Below the pieces are notes generated by a model. It was not told the origin of the DNA and did no database searches. It was given only the letters and a program-made list of their open reading frames with translations. A DNA stretch of 56,976 nt from an uncultured Alistipes sp. (GTDB lineage: Bacteria > Bacteroidota > Bacteroidia > Bacteroidales > Rikenellaceae), in the NCBI GenBank assembly GCA_958449275.1, contig CAUDHE010000004.1, positions 1-56,976 of the forward strand, given 5' to 3'. The translations under genes were made by a program, and so were the position numbers. Positions 9,213 through 17,754 of the stretch are shown one piece after another (position 1 is the first letter of the stretch; each line of letters opens with the position of its first letter).

Positions 9213-10103
9213 TTAGAGACTGTCGTACTGTTCGTCGGTCACGGGTTCCAGCCATTCGTTGAACGTGTTCTCCCCGGGAACTTCGAAAGCGAGATGGGCG
9301 AACCAGCTGTCGGCCGCCGCTCCGTGCCAGTGCTTCACGCCTGCGGGAATGTGGATTACCGTACCCGGCAGAATCTCTTGGGCGGGCTTTCCCTCCTCCT
9401 GATACCAGCCGCGACCCGCCACGCCTACGAGCATCTGTCCGCCGCCTTGCGCGGCTCGGTGAATATGCCAGTTATTGCGACAGCGCGGTTCGAAAGTAAC
9501 GTTGGACACATTCACCTGCTCGCGTGAAATGGAGGCGAGGTAGCTGTTGCCCGTGAAATACTGCGCATAAGCCGTATTTGGCTCCCCGACGGGAAAGATC
9601 ATCTCGCGTTGAAAGGCTGCCTTGGCATCGTCTTCGGTAGTCTCCTCCGCCCAGACATCTTTAGCCGAACGAAATGCCGCCCACGCTTTGGGCCATCCCG
9701 CATAGAATCCGATGTGGGTGATTATTTCGGCTATTTCGGTGCGAGTGATACCGTTGTTTTTGGCCGACTGCAAATGATATGTCAGCGAGCTGTCCGTAAT
9801 ACCCTGACTTATGAGCGATGTGACGGTGACCAGGCTGCGGTCGCGCAACCCGAGTTTATCGGTACGGCTCCATACCTCGCCGAAAAGGACATCGTCGTTC
9901 AGTCGTGCGAATTCGGGAGCGAACTCGCCCAATTGATCGCGTCCTGCGGTCTGTACTGTCTTTTCCTGTGCCATAGCATGTAGTGTTAAAATGGTAAATA
10001 CTGAGATTAGAACGTTTTTGACAAGCCGAGTGCGAAGCCGAACTCGTTCGGACCCTGCCGAGGCGATAAAACGACTTTCGGGAAAACTGACGATTCGTTT
10101 CAT
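9213..10103 (-). CDS. Carboxymuconolactone-decarboxylase-like and cupin fusion protein
   Basis: Two domains are visible. Residues ~50-160 are an AhpD/CMD-like helical domain (RDRSLVTVTSLISQGITD; EIAEIITHIGFYAGWPKAW) that lacks the CxxC peroxidatic pair. Residues ~195-285 are a cupin with metal ligands in NNWHIHRAAQGGGQM and IPAGVKHWHGA. Proteins of this fusion type are predicted enzymes on small ring or quinone-like substrates; the substrate is unknown. A signal-like segment (NVLISVFTILTLHAMA, ending near residue 45) lies well inside, because the first ~30 residues are encoded by a copy of a dispersed palindromic repeat. No other start codon lies between the ATG at 10103 and the hydrophobic segment. 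The gene follows the monooxygenase-like gene by 6 bp. Confidence 0.85.
   Translation of the reverse strand: MKRIVSFPESRFIASAGSERVRLRTRLVKNVLISVFTILTLHAMAQEKTVQTAGRDQLGEFAPEFARLNDDVLFGEVWSRTDKLGLRDRSLVTVTSLISQGITDSSLTYHLQSAKNNGITRTEIAEIITHIGFYAGWPKAWAAFRSAKDVWAEETTEDDAKAAFQREMIFPVGEPNTAYAQYFTGNSYLASISREQVNVSNVTFEPRCRNNWHIHRAAQGGGQMLVGVAGRGWYQEEGKPAQEILPGTVIHIPAGVKHWHGAAADSWFAHLAFEVPGENTFNEWLEPVTDEQYDSL
10013..10087. repeat. Dispersed palindromic element, copy A
   Basis: About 75 bp related to copies at 16856-16931 and 22928-22998. It has a CCGAAC/GTTCGG inner hairpin, an outer GTTTT/AAAAC pairing, and the shared tail TGCCGAGGCGA-(T/G)-AAAACGAC. In this copy the element occupies codons ~6-31 of the CMD-cupin gene, read on the antisense side of the other two copies. 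Confidence 0.7.
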
Positions 10104-10109
10104 GATTTT

Positions 10110-10601
10110 CTATCGAATGAAGTTATGAATTGCGTTCGCGGGATTCAGCGGCGTCTGATCGGTGAGTGTCAGTCGCTTGACCATGTGCAGCGTCCCTTGC
10201 TTGTATTTTCGAAAATGCTCCGAAGCGATATGCTTGTCGTATGCCTCCCGACTCGCATAGGTTTCGAGAATGGTTATCATGCAGGGATTCTCCTTTTCGC
10301 AGACCGCATACATCGTAAGCACTCCCGATTCGGTCCGCAAAGAGATCTCGCCGACCTCGACGGCATATTTCACATACTCTTCGAGATATTGCGGATAAAC
10401 TTCTATTTCAGACAATCTTACGATGCCGTCGGCGGCCATCGGCTCTTTGGCGCACATGGATGCTGCTTGGTCGGACTCGGAATATCTGCTTGCAGTCTCT
10501 GTCATATTTCGTTTATCTGTGTCTTTTTTCTCCGCCATGCCGCATGCGTCCGAAAAGACCGACAGTGCGCAGACGATACATAATAATTTTCCAATTCCCA
10601 T
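10110..10601 (-). CDS. Antibiotic-biosynthesis-monooxygenase (ABM) domain protein, exported
   Basis: 163 residues. An N-terminal hydrophobic signal (MGIGKLLCIVCALSVFSDAC, possibly a weak lipobox) is followed by a linker of ~35 residues rich in K/D/E/S. An ABM ferredoxin-like fold covers residues ~58-150: IVRLSEIEVYPQYLEEYVKY, then TMYAVCEKENPCMITILETY, then AYDKHIASEHFRKYK. Relatives are quinol monooxygenases or small haem/aromatic-binding proteins (YgiN-like). It forms an operon with the CMD-cupin gene 6 bp downstream, which suggests a shared role on quinone-like or aromatic compounds (inference). Confidence 0.8.
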   Translation of the reverse strand: MGIGKLLCIVCALSVFSDACGMAEKKDTDKRNMTETASRYSESDQAASMCAKEPMAADGIVRLSEIEVYPQYLEEYVKYAVEVGEISLRTESGVLTMYAVCEKENPCMITILETYASREAYDKHIASEHFRKYKQGTLHMVKRLTLTDQTPLNPANAIHNFIR

Positions 10602-10667
10602 ATCATTTTAATTTACGACAGCCGCATGAATATAATTCGGCTTTGTTTGCTTTTGCCGTCACAATTG

Positions 10668-10675
10668 CAAAAGTA
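10668..10675 (-). promoter_or_regulatory. Candidate -7 element for the ABM/CMD-cupin operon
   Basis: On the minus strand this reads TACTTTTG, matching TAnnTTTG, 67 bases upstream of the ATG at 10601. The expected -33 position reads CAAA rather than TTTG, so the match is partial. Confidence 0.4.
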
Positions 10676-11097
10676 AACAAATAAACTCGCAACGACTTTG
10701 CCGTAAGGCTCAAATTACGTTGTTGAAAAGTTCATACGAAAATTCGTTTATAGGCTTCAAACTCTCACGTCGGTGTGACAATCTAAATTCGACCCGCTAC
10801 GCACAACCAAATGCCGTTCGGATTTTCTCGAAGCGAGGTTGGATAACAAGCCCGGCTGTTTGAGAGCCGTATTGCTTACCGCATCACCGACGAACCGACG
10901 CTGCCGACCTGATACTCGACAGCTTGCCCGTCAAAATACTCCGACAACGAACGCTAATAACAAAGTATACCTATACGTCGAAGTTTGGAAGTCGGACTAA
11001 GCGAACTCGCAGTCAGTTAGAATTGAAATAAAATCCCCGCCCTGCAACATACCCAAAAATGATTATCTGTAATTCAGAGAAATACCCAATTGTGGGG
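10676..11097. other. Intergenic region without a recognisable gene
   Basis: About 420 bp with no open frame that resembles a known protein. A short plus-strand frame around 10860-10998 ends in NNKVYLYVEVWKSD, which could be the remnant of a decayed gene, but nothing supports an identity. ATCCCC and GGGGAT near the right end (11033 and 11094) could frame a regulatory site for the porin operon. Confidence 0.3.
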
Positions 11098-11129
11098 ATT
11101 GCTACAGCTATGGTGATATGGTAATTTTG
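11098..11129 (+). promoter_or_regulatory. Promoter of the porin/imelysin/di-haem/CcsBA operon
   Basis: -33 ATTG (11098-11101), a 20-base spacer, and -7 TAATTTTG (11122-11129), which matches TAnnTTTG exactly. It lies 27 bases upstream of the porin ATG. The -33 variant ATTG recurs at the RND operon promoter at 34370. Confidence 0.65.
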
Positions 11130-11156
11130 CGCTGAGATTTATCAAAGTAAAACCCG

Positions 11157-12500
11157 ATGAAAAAGTTATCCTTTATACTGGCAACAGTCATGATTGCACT
11201 GTCGGCATCAGTCTACGCTCAAAATACGACCGACAGGCTGACACAGATTCAGCAACAACTCGATTCTCTCAAAAAAGAGGTGAATATCGCAAATAAGCCG
11301 TCGCGGCTGACCATCGGAGGTTACGGCGAGGCTGTTTATACCCGTAATTTTTTCAGCGACAAATATCTGCGCTACACCGATGCCGACACTTACAAGAACG
11401 ATCGCAGCCACGGTCGCTTCGACCTTCCTCACGTGGTTATCTGGTTGGGTTATGACTTCGGCCGCGGCTGGAGTCTGGGAACGGAAATCGAATTCGAGCA
11501 CGGCGGAACCGAAAGCGCTGTCGAGATCGAGGAAGAGGAGGCAGGAGAGTATGAAACGGAAGTAGAACGCGGCGGCGAGGTGGCGCTGGAGCAGTTCTGG
11601 CTCAACAAAGCATTTTGGGGAGGCCGTATGAACATCAAGGTCGGACATATCATCGTTCCCGTCGGTGCGACCAACATGCACCATATGCCCACGGAATTTT
11701 TCACCAACTATCGTCCCGAAGGCGAGAACACCATCATGCCCTGCACGTGGCACGAGAACGGAATCAGTCTGTGGGGCGAGACCGGAAAATGGCGCTACGA
11801 GCTGATGTTCCTGCCGGGACTCGATTCCGACCGTTTCGGCCGTCAGGGCTGGGTGCACGACGGTGCGGGAAGTCCTTATGAGTTCAAAATCGCCAATGCC
11901 TACGCAGGAGCGTTTCGGGTGGATAACCATTCGGTGAAAGGATTGCGTCTCTCGCTGAGCGGATATATCGGCAACTCGTTCAAAAACACGCTCAGCGCTA
12001 CGGACAGCGAGCGTTATCGCAATGTCCGCGGTACGGTGATGATCGGTGCTTTCGATTTCAGTTACGACGCCCGCAACGTTATCTTTCGCGGAAATGTCGA
12101 CTACGGACATCTTTCCGACTCCGAACTGATTACCCGCTACAACATGGCCATGCGCAAGGATTCTCCCTCGCCCAAACAAGCCGTGGCATCGGACGCGCTG
12201 GCAGGCGGTTTCGAGATCGGTTACAACTTCTTCGGGCTTTCCCGAAAAGAGTGCTTGCTGCGTCAGCAGTTGTGGCTGTTCGGCCGTTACGAATATTACG
12301 ATTCGATGTTCCGCACACAAGGTACGGTGCAGGATTACAAGTGGTGCGGACGTCATCGCGTGGCCGTCGGCTTCAATTACCGCCCGATGAAGGATATCGT
12401 TATCAAGGGGGAGTACAGCATCGGACTGCTGGACAAGCGCTACAATAACGAACCTGCCGTATCTTTAGGTATAGCCTATTCGGGTCTTTTCAAGAAATAA
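11157..12500 (+). CDS. Porin-like outer-membrane beta-barrel protein
   Basis: 447 residues with a clear Sec signal (MKKLSFILATVMIALSASVYAQ). A short coiled coil follows (DRLTQIQQQLDSLKKEV, ~26-42), the trimerisation-like N-terminus seen in OprP/OprO-type porins. The rest alternates as amphipathic beta strands (LTIGGYGEAVYTRNFF; HVVIWLGYDFGRGWSLGTEI) up to a final strand ending GIAYSGLFKK. The acidic patch EIEEEEAGEYETEVE (~125) would sit in an extracellular loop. It is first in an operon with imelysin and di-haem oxidoreductase genes, a layout I associate with metal (probably iron) acquisition. The substrate is inferred only from context. Confidence 0.8.
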   Translation: MKKLSFILATVMIALSASVYAQNTTDRLTQIQQQLDSLKKEVNIANKPSRLTIGGYGEAVYTRNFFSDKYLRYTDADTYKNDRSHGRFDLPHVVIWLGYDFGRGWSLGTEIEFEHGGTESAVEIEEEEAGEYETEVERGGEVALEQFWLNKAFWGGRMNIKVGHIIVPVGATNMHHMPTEFFTNYRPEGENTIMPCTWHENGISLWGETGKWRYELMFLPGLDSDRFGRQGWVHDGAGSPYEFKIANAYAGAFRVDNHSVKGLRLSLSGYIGNSFKNTLSATDSERYRNVRGTVMIGAFDFSYDARNVIFRGNVDYGHLSDSELITRYNMAMRKDSPSPKQAVASDALAGGFEIGYNFFGLSRKECLLRQQLWLFGRYEYYDSMFRTQGTVQDYKWCGRHRVAVGFNYRPMKDIVIKGEYSIGLLDKRYNNEPAVSLGIAYSGLFKK

Positions 12501-12524
12501 TAACATTTATACATTTATCTCACG

Positions 12525-13691
12525 ATGAAACACGATTTTTACAAATTCTTTGTCGCTGCGACCGGTGTCGCAGTACTTCTTTGCGGTTGCGAAAACGACA
12601 ACAACGGCGCGGCCGATGCGACCGATGCTAAAGAAGCGGCCTTGCAGGCAGCAATCGTTCCCTACGTCGACCGCACGATTATTCCGACGTACAAAGGCAT
12701 GGCCGACAACGCCATATTGATGTCCGAGGCATGCGACGCCATCTTCGAATCATTCGAGGCGGGCACGCTTACGAGCCGGCAGGTGGAGCTTGCAGGCGAA
12801 TACTGGAACCGAAGCCGCGATTATTGGGAGCGAAGCGAAGCGTTCCTCTACGGAGCGGCCGCAGACTACAACATCGACCCGCATATCGACTCGTGGCCGT
12901 TGGATAAGAATGCGATGGACGATCTGTTAATCGATTTGCGCAACGGCAAGAACTGGAGCATCGACAATAATGCAGGTTACGGTTTGCTTGGTTTCCACGC
13001 CGTAGAATATCTGCTGTTCGAACTGAGTGCCGACGGTAATACGTCATTGACCCACAACACGAACTATACCCGCGAGGAACTCGTATATATGTGTGCCGTA
13101 GCCGAAGATCTGCGCAATCAATGTGTGCTGTTGGAGGCCTCGTGGGCCGGCATGGACAACATCACCGACGCGAAGCGAGAGATTCTGGAGGAAGCCGAGT
13201 TGGAACCGTCGATCGATTACGGTTACAGCATGAAACATGCAGGGCAGGGCGGAAGTCTTTACAAGACCTATCAGGCCGCAGCCGAAGATCTGATTCAGGG
13301 GTGCATCGACATCGCCGACGAGGTGGGTAATACCAAAATCGGACGTCCCGTGCTGGGTTCGTCGAGTGAAGACAAGAACTACATCGAATCGCCGTACAGT
13401 CTCAATTCGATCGCCGATTTTGTCGGCAACATCATCAGCATACGCAATGCCTATTGCGGCAGCAATGAGGGCGACGCATCGGTGAGCGATTACATCCGCA
13501 GCGTGAATCCGTCGCTCGACACCGAATTGCGTAATCAGATCGAGACGGCCATAGCTGCCATTGAGAAGATCCCCGAACCGTTCGCCAAGACGGCATCGAC
13601 GAACGCCGACGCACACGAGGCGGTTTCGGTGGTGGGCAGCGATTTGGTAGACGTACTCGAAAGAGCTATGTCGGAACTCTCAAAAAACTAA
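12525..13691 (+). CDS. Imelysin family lipoprotein
   Basis: 388 residues, lipoprotein signal with cysteine ~22 (VAVLLCGCEND). The imelysin signature GxHxxE is present as GFHAVEYLLFE (Gly156, His158, Glu161), in a largely helical fold with two similar halves. Imelysin/EfeO-like proteins are periplasmic or surface iron-binding proteins, often found beside di-haem peroxidase-like proteins. The gene is 24 bp after the porin and 6 bp before the di-haem gene, which supports a common function in iron handling. Peptidase activity, suggested by the old family name, is not supported here. Confidence 0.9.
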   Translation: MKHDFYKFFVAATGVAVLLCGCENDNNGAADATDAKEAALQAAIVPYVDRTIIPTYKGMADNAILMSEACDAIFESFEAGTLTSRQVELAGEYWNRSRDYWERSEAFLYGAAADYNIDPHIDSWPLDKNAMDDLLIDLRNGKNWSIDNNAGYGLLGFHAVEYLLFELSADGNTSLTHNTNYTREELVYMCAVAEDLRNQCVLLEASWAGMDNITDAKREILEEAELEPSIDYGYSMKHAGQGGSLYKTYQAAAEDLIQGCIDIADEVGNTKIGRPVLGSSSEDKNYIESPYSLNSIADFVGNIISIRNAYCGSNEGDASVSDYIRSVNPSLDTELRNQIETAIAAIEKIPEPFAKTASTNADAHEAVSVVGSDLVDVLERAMSELSKN

Positions 13692-13697
13692 ACGTGT

Positions 13698-15332
13698 ATG
13701 AAAAAATCTGAATTATTGATTTTAGGCATATGTATCGCTTTCGCAGTCGGGTGTACCGACTACGAAGGCGATACGCCTGATAGGGAAATAGCCGAACTGC
13801 CCGAATGGTATTACGCGGGAGGAGAACTCGGCACTACATATCTGGCTACTTACAACGCTTACGAGCAGCCTACGGCAGCCGTACAGCAGGCAGGCATGTA
13901 CCGGTCGTTCAAAAACGGCGAAGCACTCTTCGAGAAACCTTTCATGAGCAATCATTCGGGAGTGCGTCACGGATTGGGTCCCGCCTATATACGTTCTTCG
14001 TGCGTCCATTGCCACCCAGGTTACGGCCATGGCAAGCGTCAGGAGAGCGGAGCATTCAACACTAACGAGATCGGCAACGGTTATCTGCTGGTGGTTTACG
14101 ACAAAGCGACCGAAGCCTATGTGCCGTGGCTTGCAGGCATGCCTCAGAGCCATGCTGTGGCACCGTTTAAGAATCCGGTAGATGAAACAAAAATCACCAT
14201 AGAGTGGAAAAACCATACCGACGAGTGGGGCAACATGTTCGCCGACGGTGAAAAGTACGAACTTATTTATCCCGAAGTTACCATTCCGCAGGATGCGATT
14301 TATGTTTATAATCAAGGTTTCAACGGACTTGGCGACTACGACGTGCGGCTCGAATCCACCATCGGCATTTATGGTACGGGTCTGCTCGACGCCATCACCG
14401 ACGAGGATATAGTGGCCGAGTGGTCGAAGCAGGAGAAAGACGGTTACATGCCCAACGGACTCAACACGGCCTACTTCGAGAACGGTCAGTGGAAAAGTTA
14501 CTATACCAACACTGTGCAAGGCGGCGACGGCACGCCCTATGTGCGTCGCTTCACCTACGCCATGAGCCGCGGTCCGTTGCAGGACGGTGCGGGTGCCAAT
14601 GCCTTTTGGAACATAACCAACGTAACGCGCAGCGACCGCCGCTTCCACTATCTGGATGCAGCCGGAACATACGCGGCCTATTCGTCGAAAGACCCCGAAG
14701 TGCAGGCAGGATTCGAGAAGTATATCGAGAATGCGGATCCCGACCGCGCCTATCCCGAGTTTTGGGAGGGCACGCTCGAGGAGCGTATCTACAACTACTT
14801 GACATCCAAAAAACTGCCCGTCGAGATCAGCGACGAGGAGTACACCGACCTGATGGTATGGCATCGCGGTTTGGCCGTGCCTGCCGTCCGCAACATCGAC
14901 GACAGCGATGTACGGCGCGGCAAGGAGTTGTTCGAGGAGATCGGTTGCGCCTACTGCCACCGCCCTTCATGGACTACGGGAGCAGACGAAGTACGCGATC
15001 CCGCACGATTCTTCAACGGTACCGAACTGCCGCGTTATCCCTATCAGAAGATTTGGCCCTACACCGACATGGTACAGCATAAGCTGAAGATGGAGAACGA
15101 CATTCGCACGGGCTGGTGCCGTACCACTCCGCTTTGGGGACGCGGACTGCACCGGAAGTGTACGGGTGCCGCCACGGCCGACCGCATGCACGACTGTCGT
15201 GCGCGCAACGTAATCGAGGCGATCATGTGGCATGGCAATGCGCAGAGCGATGCCCGCAGCACGGTCGAAAACTTCCGCAGTCTCTCGAAAGAGGAGAGGG
15301 ATGCCATCGTCAAATTCATCGATGCCATTTAG
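13698..15332 (+). CDS. Di-haem oxidoreductase (DUF1111/thiol-oxidoreductase-like) lipoprotein
   Basis: 544 residues with a lipoprotein signal (ICIAFAVGCTDYE). Two haem c attachment sites are visible: CVHCH (Cys102/Cys105/His106) and CAYCH (Cys417/Cys420/His421). The C-terminal stretch MWHGNAQSDARSTVENFRSL with a final FxxLSxEERDAIVKFI segment is typical of MauG/DUF1111-like proteins. It probably handles electrons outside the cytoplasm for the imelysin/porin system. Haem must be attached covalently by a cytochrome c synthase, and one is encoded immediately downstream. The 5' end of that gene lies only 20 bp after this stop. Confidence 0.9.
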   Translation: MKKSELLILGICIAFAVGCTDYEGDTPDREIAELPEWYYAGGELGTTYLATYNAYEQPTAAVQQAGMYRSFKNGEALFEKPFMSNHSGVRHGLGPAYIRSSCVHCHPGYGHGKRQESGAFNTNEIGNGYLLVVYDKATEAYVPWLAGMPQSHAVAPFKNPVDETKITIEWKNHTDEWGNMFADGEKYELIYPEVTIPQDAIYVYNQGFNGLGDYDVRLESTIGIYGTGLLDAITDEDIVAEWSKQEKDGYMPNGLNTAYFENGQWKSYYTNTVQGGDGTPYVRRFTYAMSRGPLQDGAGANAFWNITNVTRSDRRFHYLDAAGTYAAYSSKDPEVQAGFEKYIENADPDRAYPEFWEGTLEERIYNYLTSKKLPVEISDEEYTDLMVWHRGLAVPAVRNIDDSDVRRGKELFEEIGCAYCHRPSWTTGADEVRDPARFFNGTELPRYPYQKIWPYTDMVQHKLKMENDIRTGWCRTTPLWGRGLHRKCTGAATADRMHDCRARNVIEAIMWHGNAQSDARSTVENFRSLSKEERDAIVKFIDAI

Positions 15333-15351
15333 AGAGATAGAGATTCGCCGT

Positions 15352-17646
15352 ATGCAAATCAAAAAAGAGAGATTGTTGAAATGGCTTTCGTTCGGTTGTG
15401 CCGTCGGTATCGTTCCGATACTGGCGGCCGCAACCGTTTTGGAGAAGATTCATGGCGGTGATTTCGTGCACGATCACATCTATACCGCGCTGCCGCTGCT
15501 CCTGCTTTGGGGCACCACCGCCTTTGCCTCGTTACTCTACCTGACGGAACGACGGCTTTGGCGACGTCCCGCGACTTTCGGCCTGCATCTCTCTTTCGGG
15601 GTAATCCTTGTCGGAGCGTTGATTACTCATTTGTCAGGTCGGCAGGGAAAGCTCCATCTGCGTACCGACACTCCATCGGTTCATGAGTTCCTGCTGTCCG
15701 AAAACAATGTCGCAGAGTTTCCTTTTGCCGTATCGCTCAAGGATTTCAGCCTCGAATACTACGACGGTACGTTCGCCCCGTCGGATTTCATCAGCATGCT
15801 CGTGATCGAGGATGAAAACACATGCCGCGAAGGCACGGTTTCGATGAACAAGCCATTTATATACCGCCACTACCGCTTCTACCAGTCCGGATACGACGCC
15901 GACGGCGAGGGCGCGGTTCTGTCGGTATCGCACGATCCGTGCGGTATTGCCGTCACATATACGGGATATTTGTGGCTGTTGCTTTCGATACTCGGATTCT
16001 TTTTCGAACGCAACAGCACTTTTCGTCGACTGTTGAACAATCCGTCGCTGCGGCGAACATTGCCGCTGTTGGTCATTGCTCTTTTGCCTGCGAGTCGGTC
16101 GGCCGCCGCACCGCGCACCCTTCCGCGCGAGGTCGCCGCCGAATTTTGCAATCTGCATGTCTATTACGACGACCGCGTGTGTCCGTTGCAGACGCTGGCC
16201 AAGGACTTTACACTGAAGCTCTGCGGTCGGCAAAGTTACGAAGGCCTTACCTGCGAACAGGTACTCGCAGGCTGGTTCTTCTTCTACGACGACTGGAAAA
16301 ACGAGCCTTGCATCGAAATCAAAGGGGCGGAAATCGCCCGCATATTGGGAATCGGCGACAGTCGGGCACGACTGACCGACTTTACCGATGTGCACGGCTA
16401 CAAGCTCGACACCGCGCTGCGCACAGACGGCGCCGACCGACGGAACGCCCAAGCTGCTAACGAAAAGTTCAACCTCGTCAGTTCGCTGTGCACGGGTTCG
16501 CTGTTGCGGATTTACCCCTATGACGATCCCGTATCGGGCAATATCATCTGGTATTCGCTCGCCGACCGTCCGTCGGACGACATGCCCTACGAACAATGGT
16601 TGTTCATCCGCGGCAGTATGGATCTGGTAGCCGAGCGAGTTGCAATGCACGACAATGCCGGAATCATGGCGCTCCTCGACAAAATAGGAAAATACCAGAC
16701 CAACGAAGGCGGCTCTGTCTTGCCGTCGCAATTGCGTTTCCATGCCGAAAAATGCTACAACAAGTCCAATGCCGACAAACCGCTGGCTATGGTTTGCCTG
16801 ACACTCGGAATCCTTTGTTTCGCATTTTCATGCCTCGGTTCATTCGATTATAGGACGTTTTCGATAATCCGAGCGCAGAAGCCGAACAAGTTCGGGCCAT
16901 GCCGAGGCGAGAAAACGACTGTCGGGAGAACGAACATGTTCGTGCAGACGCTGCTGAGTACGGTGCAGGTCGCGCTGCTCATCTATCTGACAGCGCAGAT
17001 CGGCTTGCGGTGGTTCGTGAGCGGACATGTCCCGCTTACCAACGGATTCGAGACCATGCACTTCATGGCGTGGTGCGGCATTTTGCTTACGTTGGTGTTG
17101 CAGCGACGTTTCAAGTTGCTGCTGCCGTTCGGATTTCTGCTTTGCGGTTTCACGTTGCTGGTGGCCATGATGGGCGAGTCCTCGCCGCGAATCACCAACC
17201 TCATGCCAGTATTGCAGTCGCCGTTGCTGAGTTTTCATGTCATGTTCGTCATGGTAGCCTACACGCTGCTCGCACTTGCCATGCTCAACGGATTGACAGC
17301 CGTCATTCTGCATGCAATACGGGAAGATGCCTCCGACGAAATAGAATATCTGGTTACCGTGAGCCGCATTATACTCTATCCTGCCCTGTTCTGCCTGGCG
17401 GTAGGAATATTTACGGGAGCAGTATGGGCCAATGTGTCGTGGGGACGTTATTGGGGCTGGGATCCTAAGGAGGTATGGGCGTTGATTACGCTGATGGTCT
17501 ATTCAACGGCGCTGCATACGGAGTCACTCGCATGGTTTCGTCGCCCGATGTTCTTTCATCTGTTCTGCATAACGGCATTCCTGACGGTCCTGATTACATA
17601 TTTCGGCGTCAATTTCATACTCGGCGGCATGCACAGCTACGCTTGA
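15352..17646 (+). CDS. CcsBA-type cytochrome c synthase (ResB-CcsA fusion, System II)
   Basis: Membrane enzyme that exports haem and ligates it to CxxCH motifs. I start at 15352 (MQIKKERLLKWLS), after the upstream stop; the longer frame back to 15232 overlaps the di-haem gene out of frame. 764 residues. The N-terminal ResB-like half has membrane helices and a periplasmic domain (residues 1-~500). The C-terminal CcsA half (~530-764) holds the haem-binding WWD motif (WGRYWGWDPKEVWAL) and an essential-type His in HTESLAWF. A palindromic repeat (16856-16931) adds about 25 basic residues at ~502-527, just before the CcsA half. It is last in the operon and presumably matures the di-haem protein. 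Confidence 0.92.
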   Translation: MQIKKERLLKWLSFGCAVGIVPILAAATVLEKIHGGDFVHDHIYTALPLLLLWGTTAFASLLYLTERRLWRRPATFGLHLSFGVILVGALITHLSGRQGKLHLRTDTPSVHEFLLSENNVAEFPFAVSLKDFSLEYYDGTFAPSDFISMLVIEDENTCREGTVSMNKPFIYRHYRFYQSGYDADGEGAVLSVSHDPCGIAVTYTGYLWLLLSILGFFFERNSTFRRLLNNPSLRRTLPLLVIALLPASRSAAAPRTLPREVAAEFCNLHVYYDDRVCPLQTLAKDFTLKLCGRQSYEGLTCEQVLAGWFFFYDDWKNEPCIEIKGAEIARILGIGDSRARLTDFTDVHGYKLDTALRTDGADRRNAQAANEKFNLVSSLCTGSLLRIYPYDDPVSGNIIWYSLADRPSDDMPYEQWLFIRGSMDLVAERVAMHDNAGIMALLDKIGKYQTNEGGSVLPSQLRFHAEKCYNKSNADKPLAMVCLTLGILCFAFSCLGSFDYRTFSIIRAQKPNKFGPCRGEKTTVGRTNMFVQTLLSTVQVALLIYLTAQIGLRWFVSGHVPLTNGFETMHFMAWCGILLTLVLQRRFKLLLPFGFLLCGFTLLVAMMGESSPRITNLMPVLQSPLLSFHVMFVMVAYTLLALAMLNGLTAVILHAIREDASDEIEYLVTVSRIILYPALFCLAVGIFTGAVWANVSWGRYWGWDPKEVWALITLMVYSTALHTESLAWFRRPMFFHLFCITAFLTVLITYFGVNFILGGMHSYA
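16856..16931. repeat. Dispersed palindromic element, copy B, in frame inside CcsBA
   Basis: About 76 bp: outer GTTTT/AAAAC arms, a perfect inner CCGAAC-AA-GTTCGG hairpin, and the shared tail ATGCCGAGGCGAGAAAACG. It is translated as a basic linker around residues 502-527 between the ResB-like and CcsA-like halves. See the related copies at 10013 and 22928. Confidence 0.75.
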
Positions 17647-17707
17647 ACCTCAGTTGGTCGGATAACTCGGATACGAAAAATAACATATTGACAAACTACT
17701 TATTTTC

Positions 17708-17746
17708 TGCAAGACGACACGAAATGGTGTTTCGTGTCGTCTTGCA
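17708..17746. terminator. Strong bidirectional terminator hairpin
   Basis: A perfect 17-bp stem (TGCAAGACGACACGAAA and its complement) with a 5-base loop, between the CcsBA gene (+) and the broken AraC gene (-). With the hairpin at 49178-49230 it brackets the AraC pseudogene and the all-plus-strand island. Confidence 0.85.
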
Positions 17747-17754
17747 TTAGGTAT

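Noticed and set aside
10860..10998. Possible transposase remnant ending in YLYVEVWKSD.
   Set aside because: Too short, with no catalytic motif, inverted ends or partner; identity cannot be supported.
11208..12356. A 382-codon minus-strand frame opposite the porin gene.
   Set aside because: Shadow of the porin; composition is Val/His/Arg-rich and it lacks a domain.
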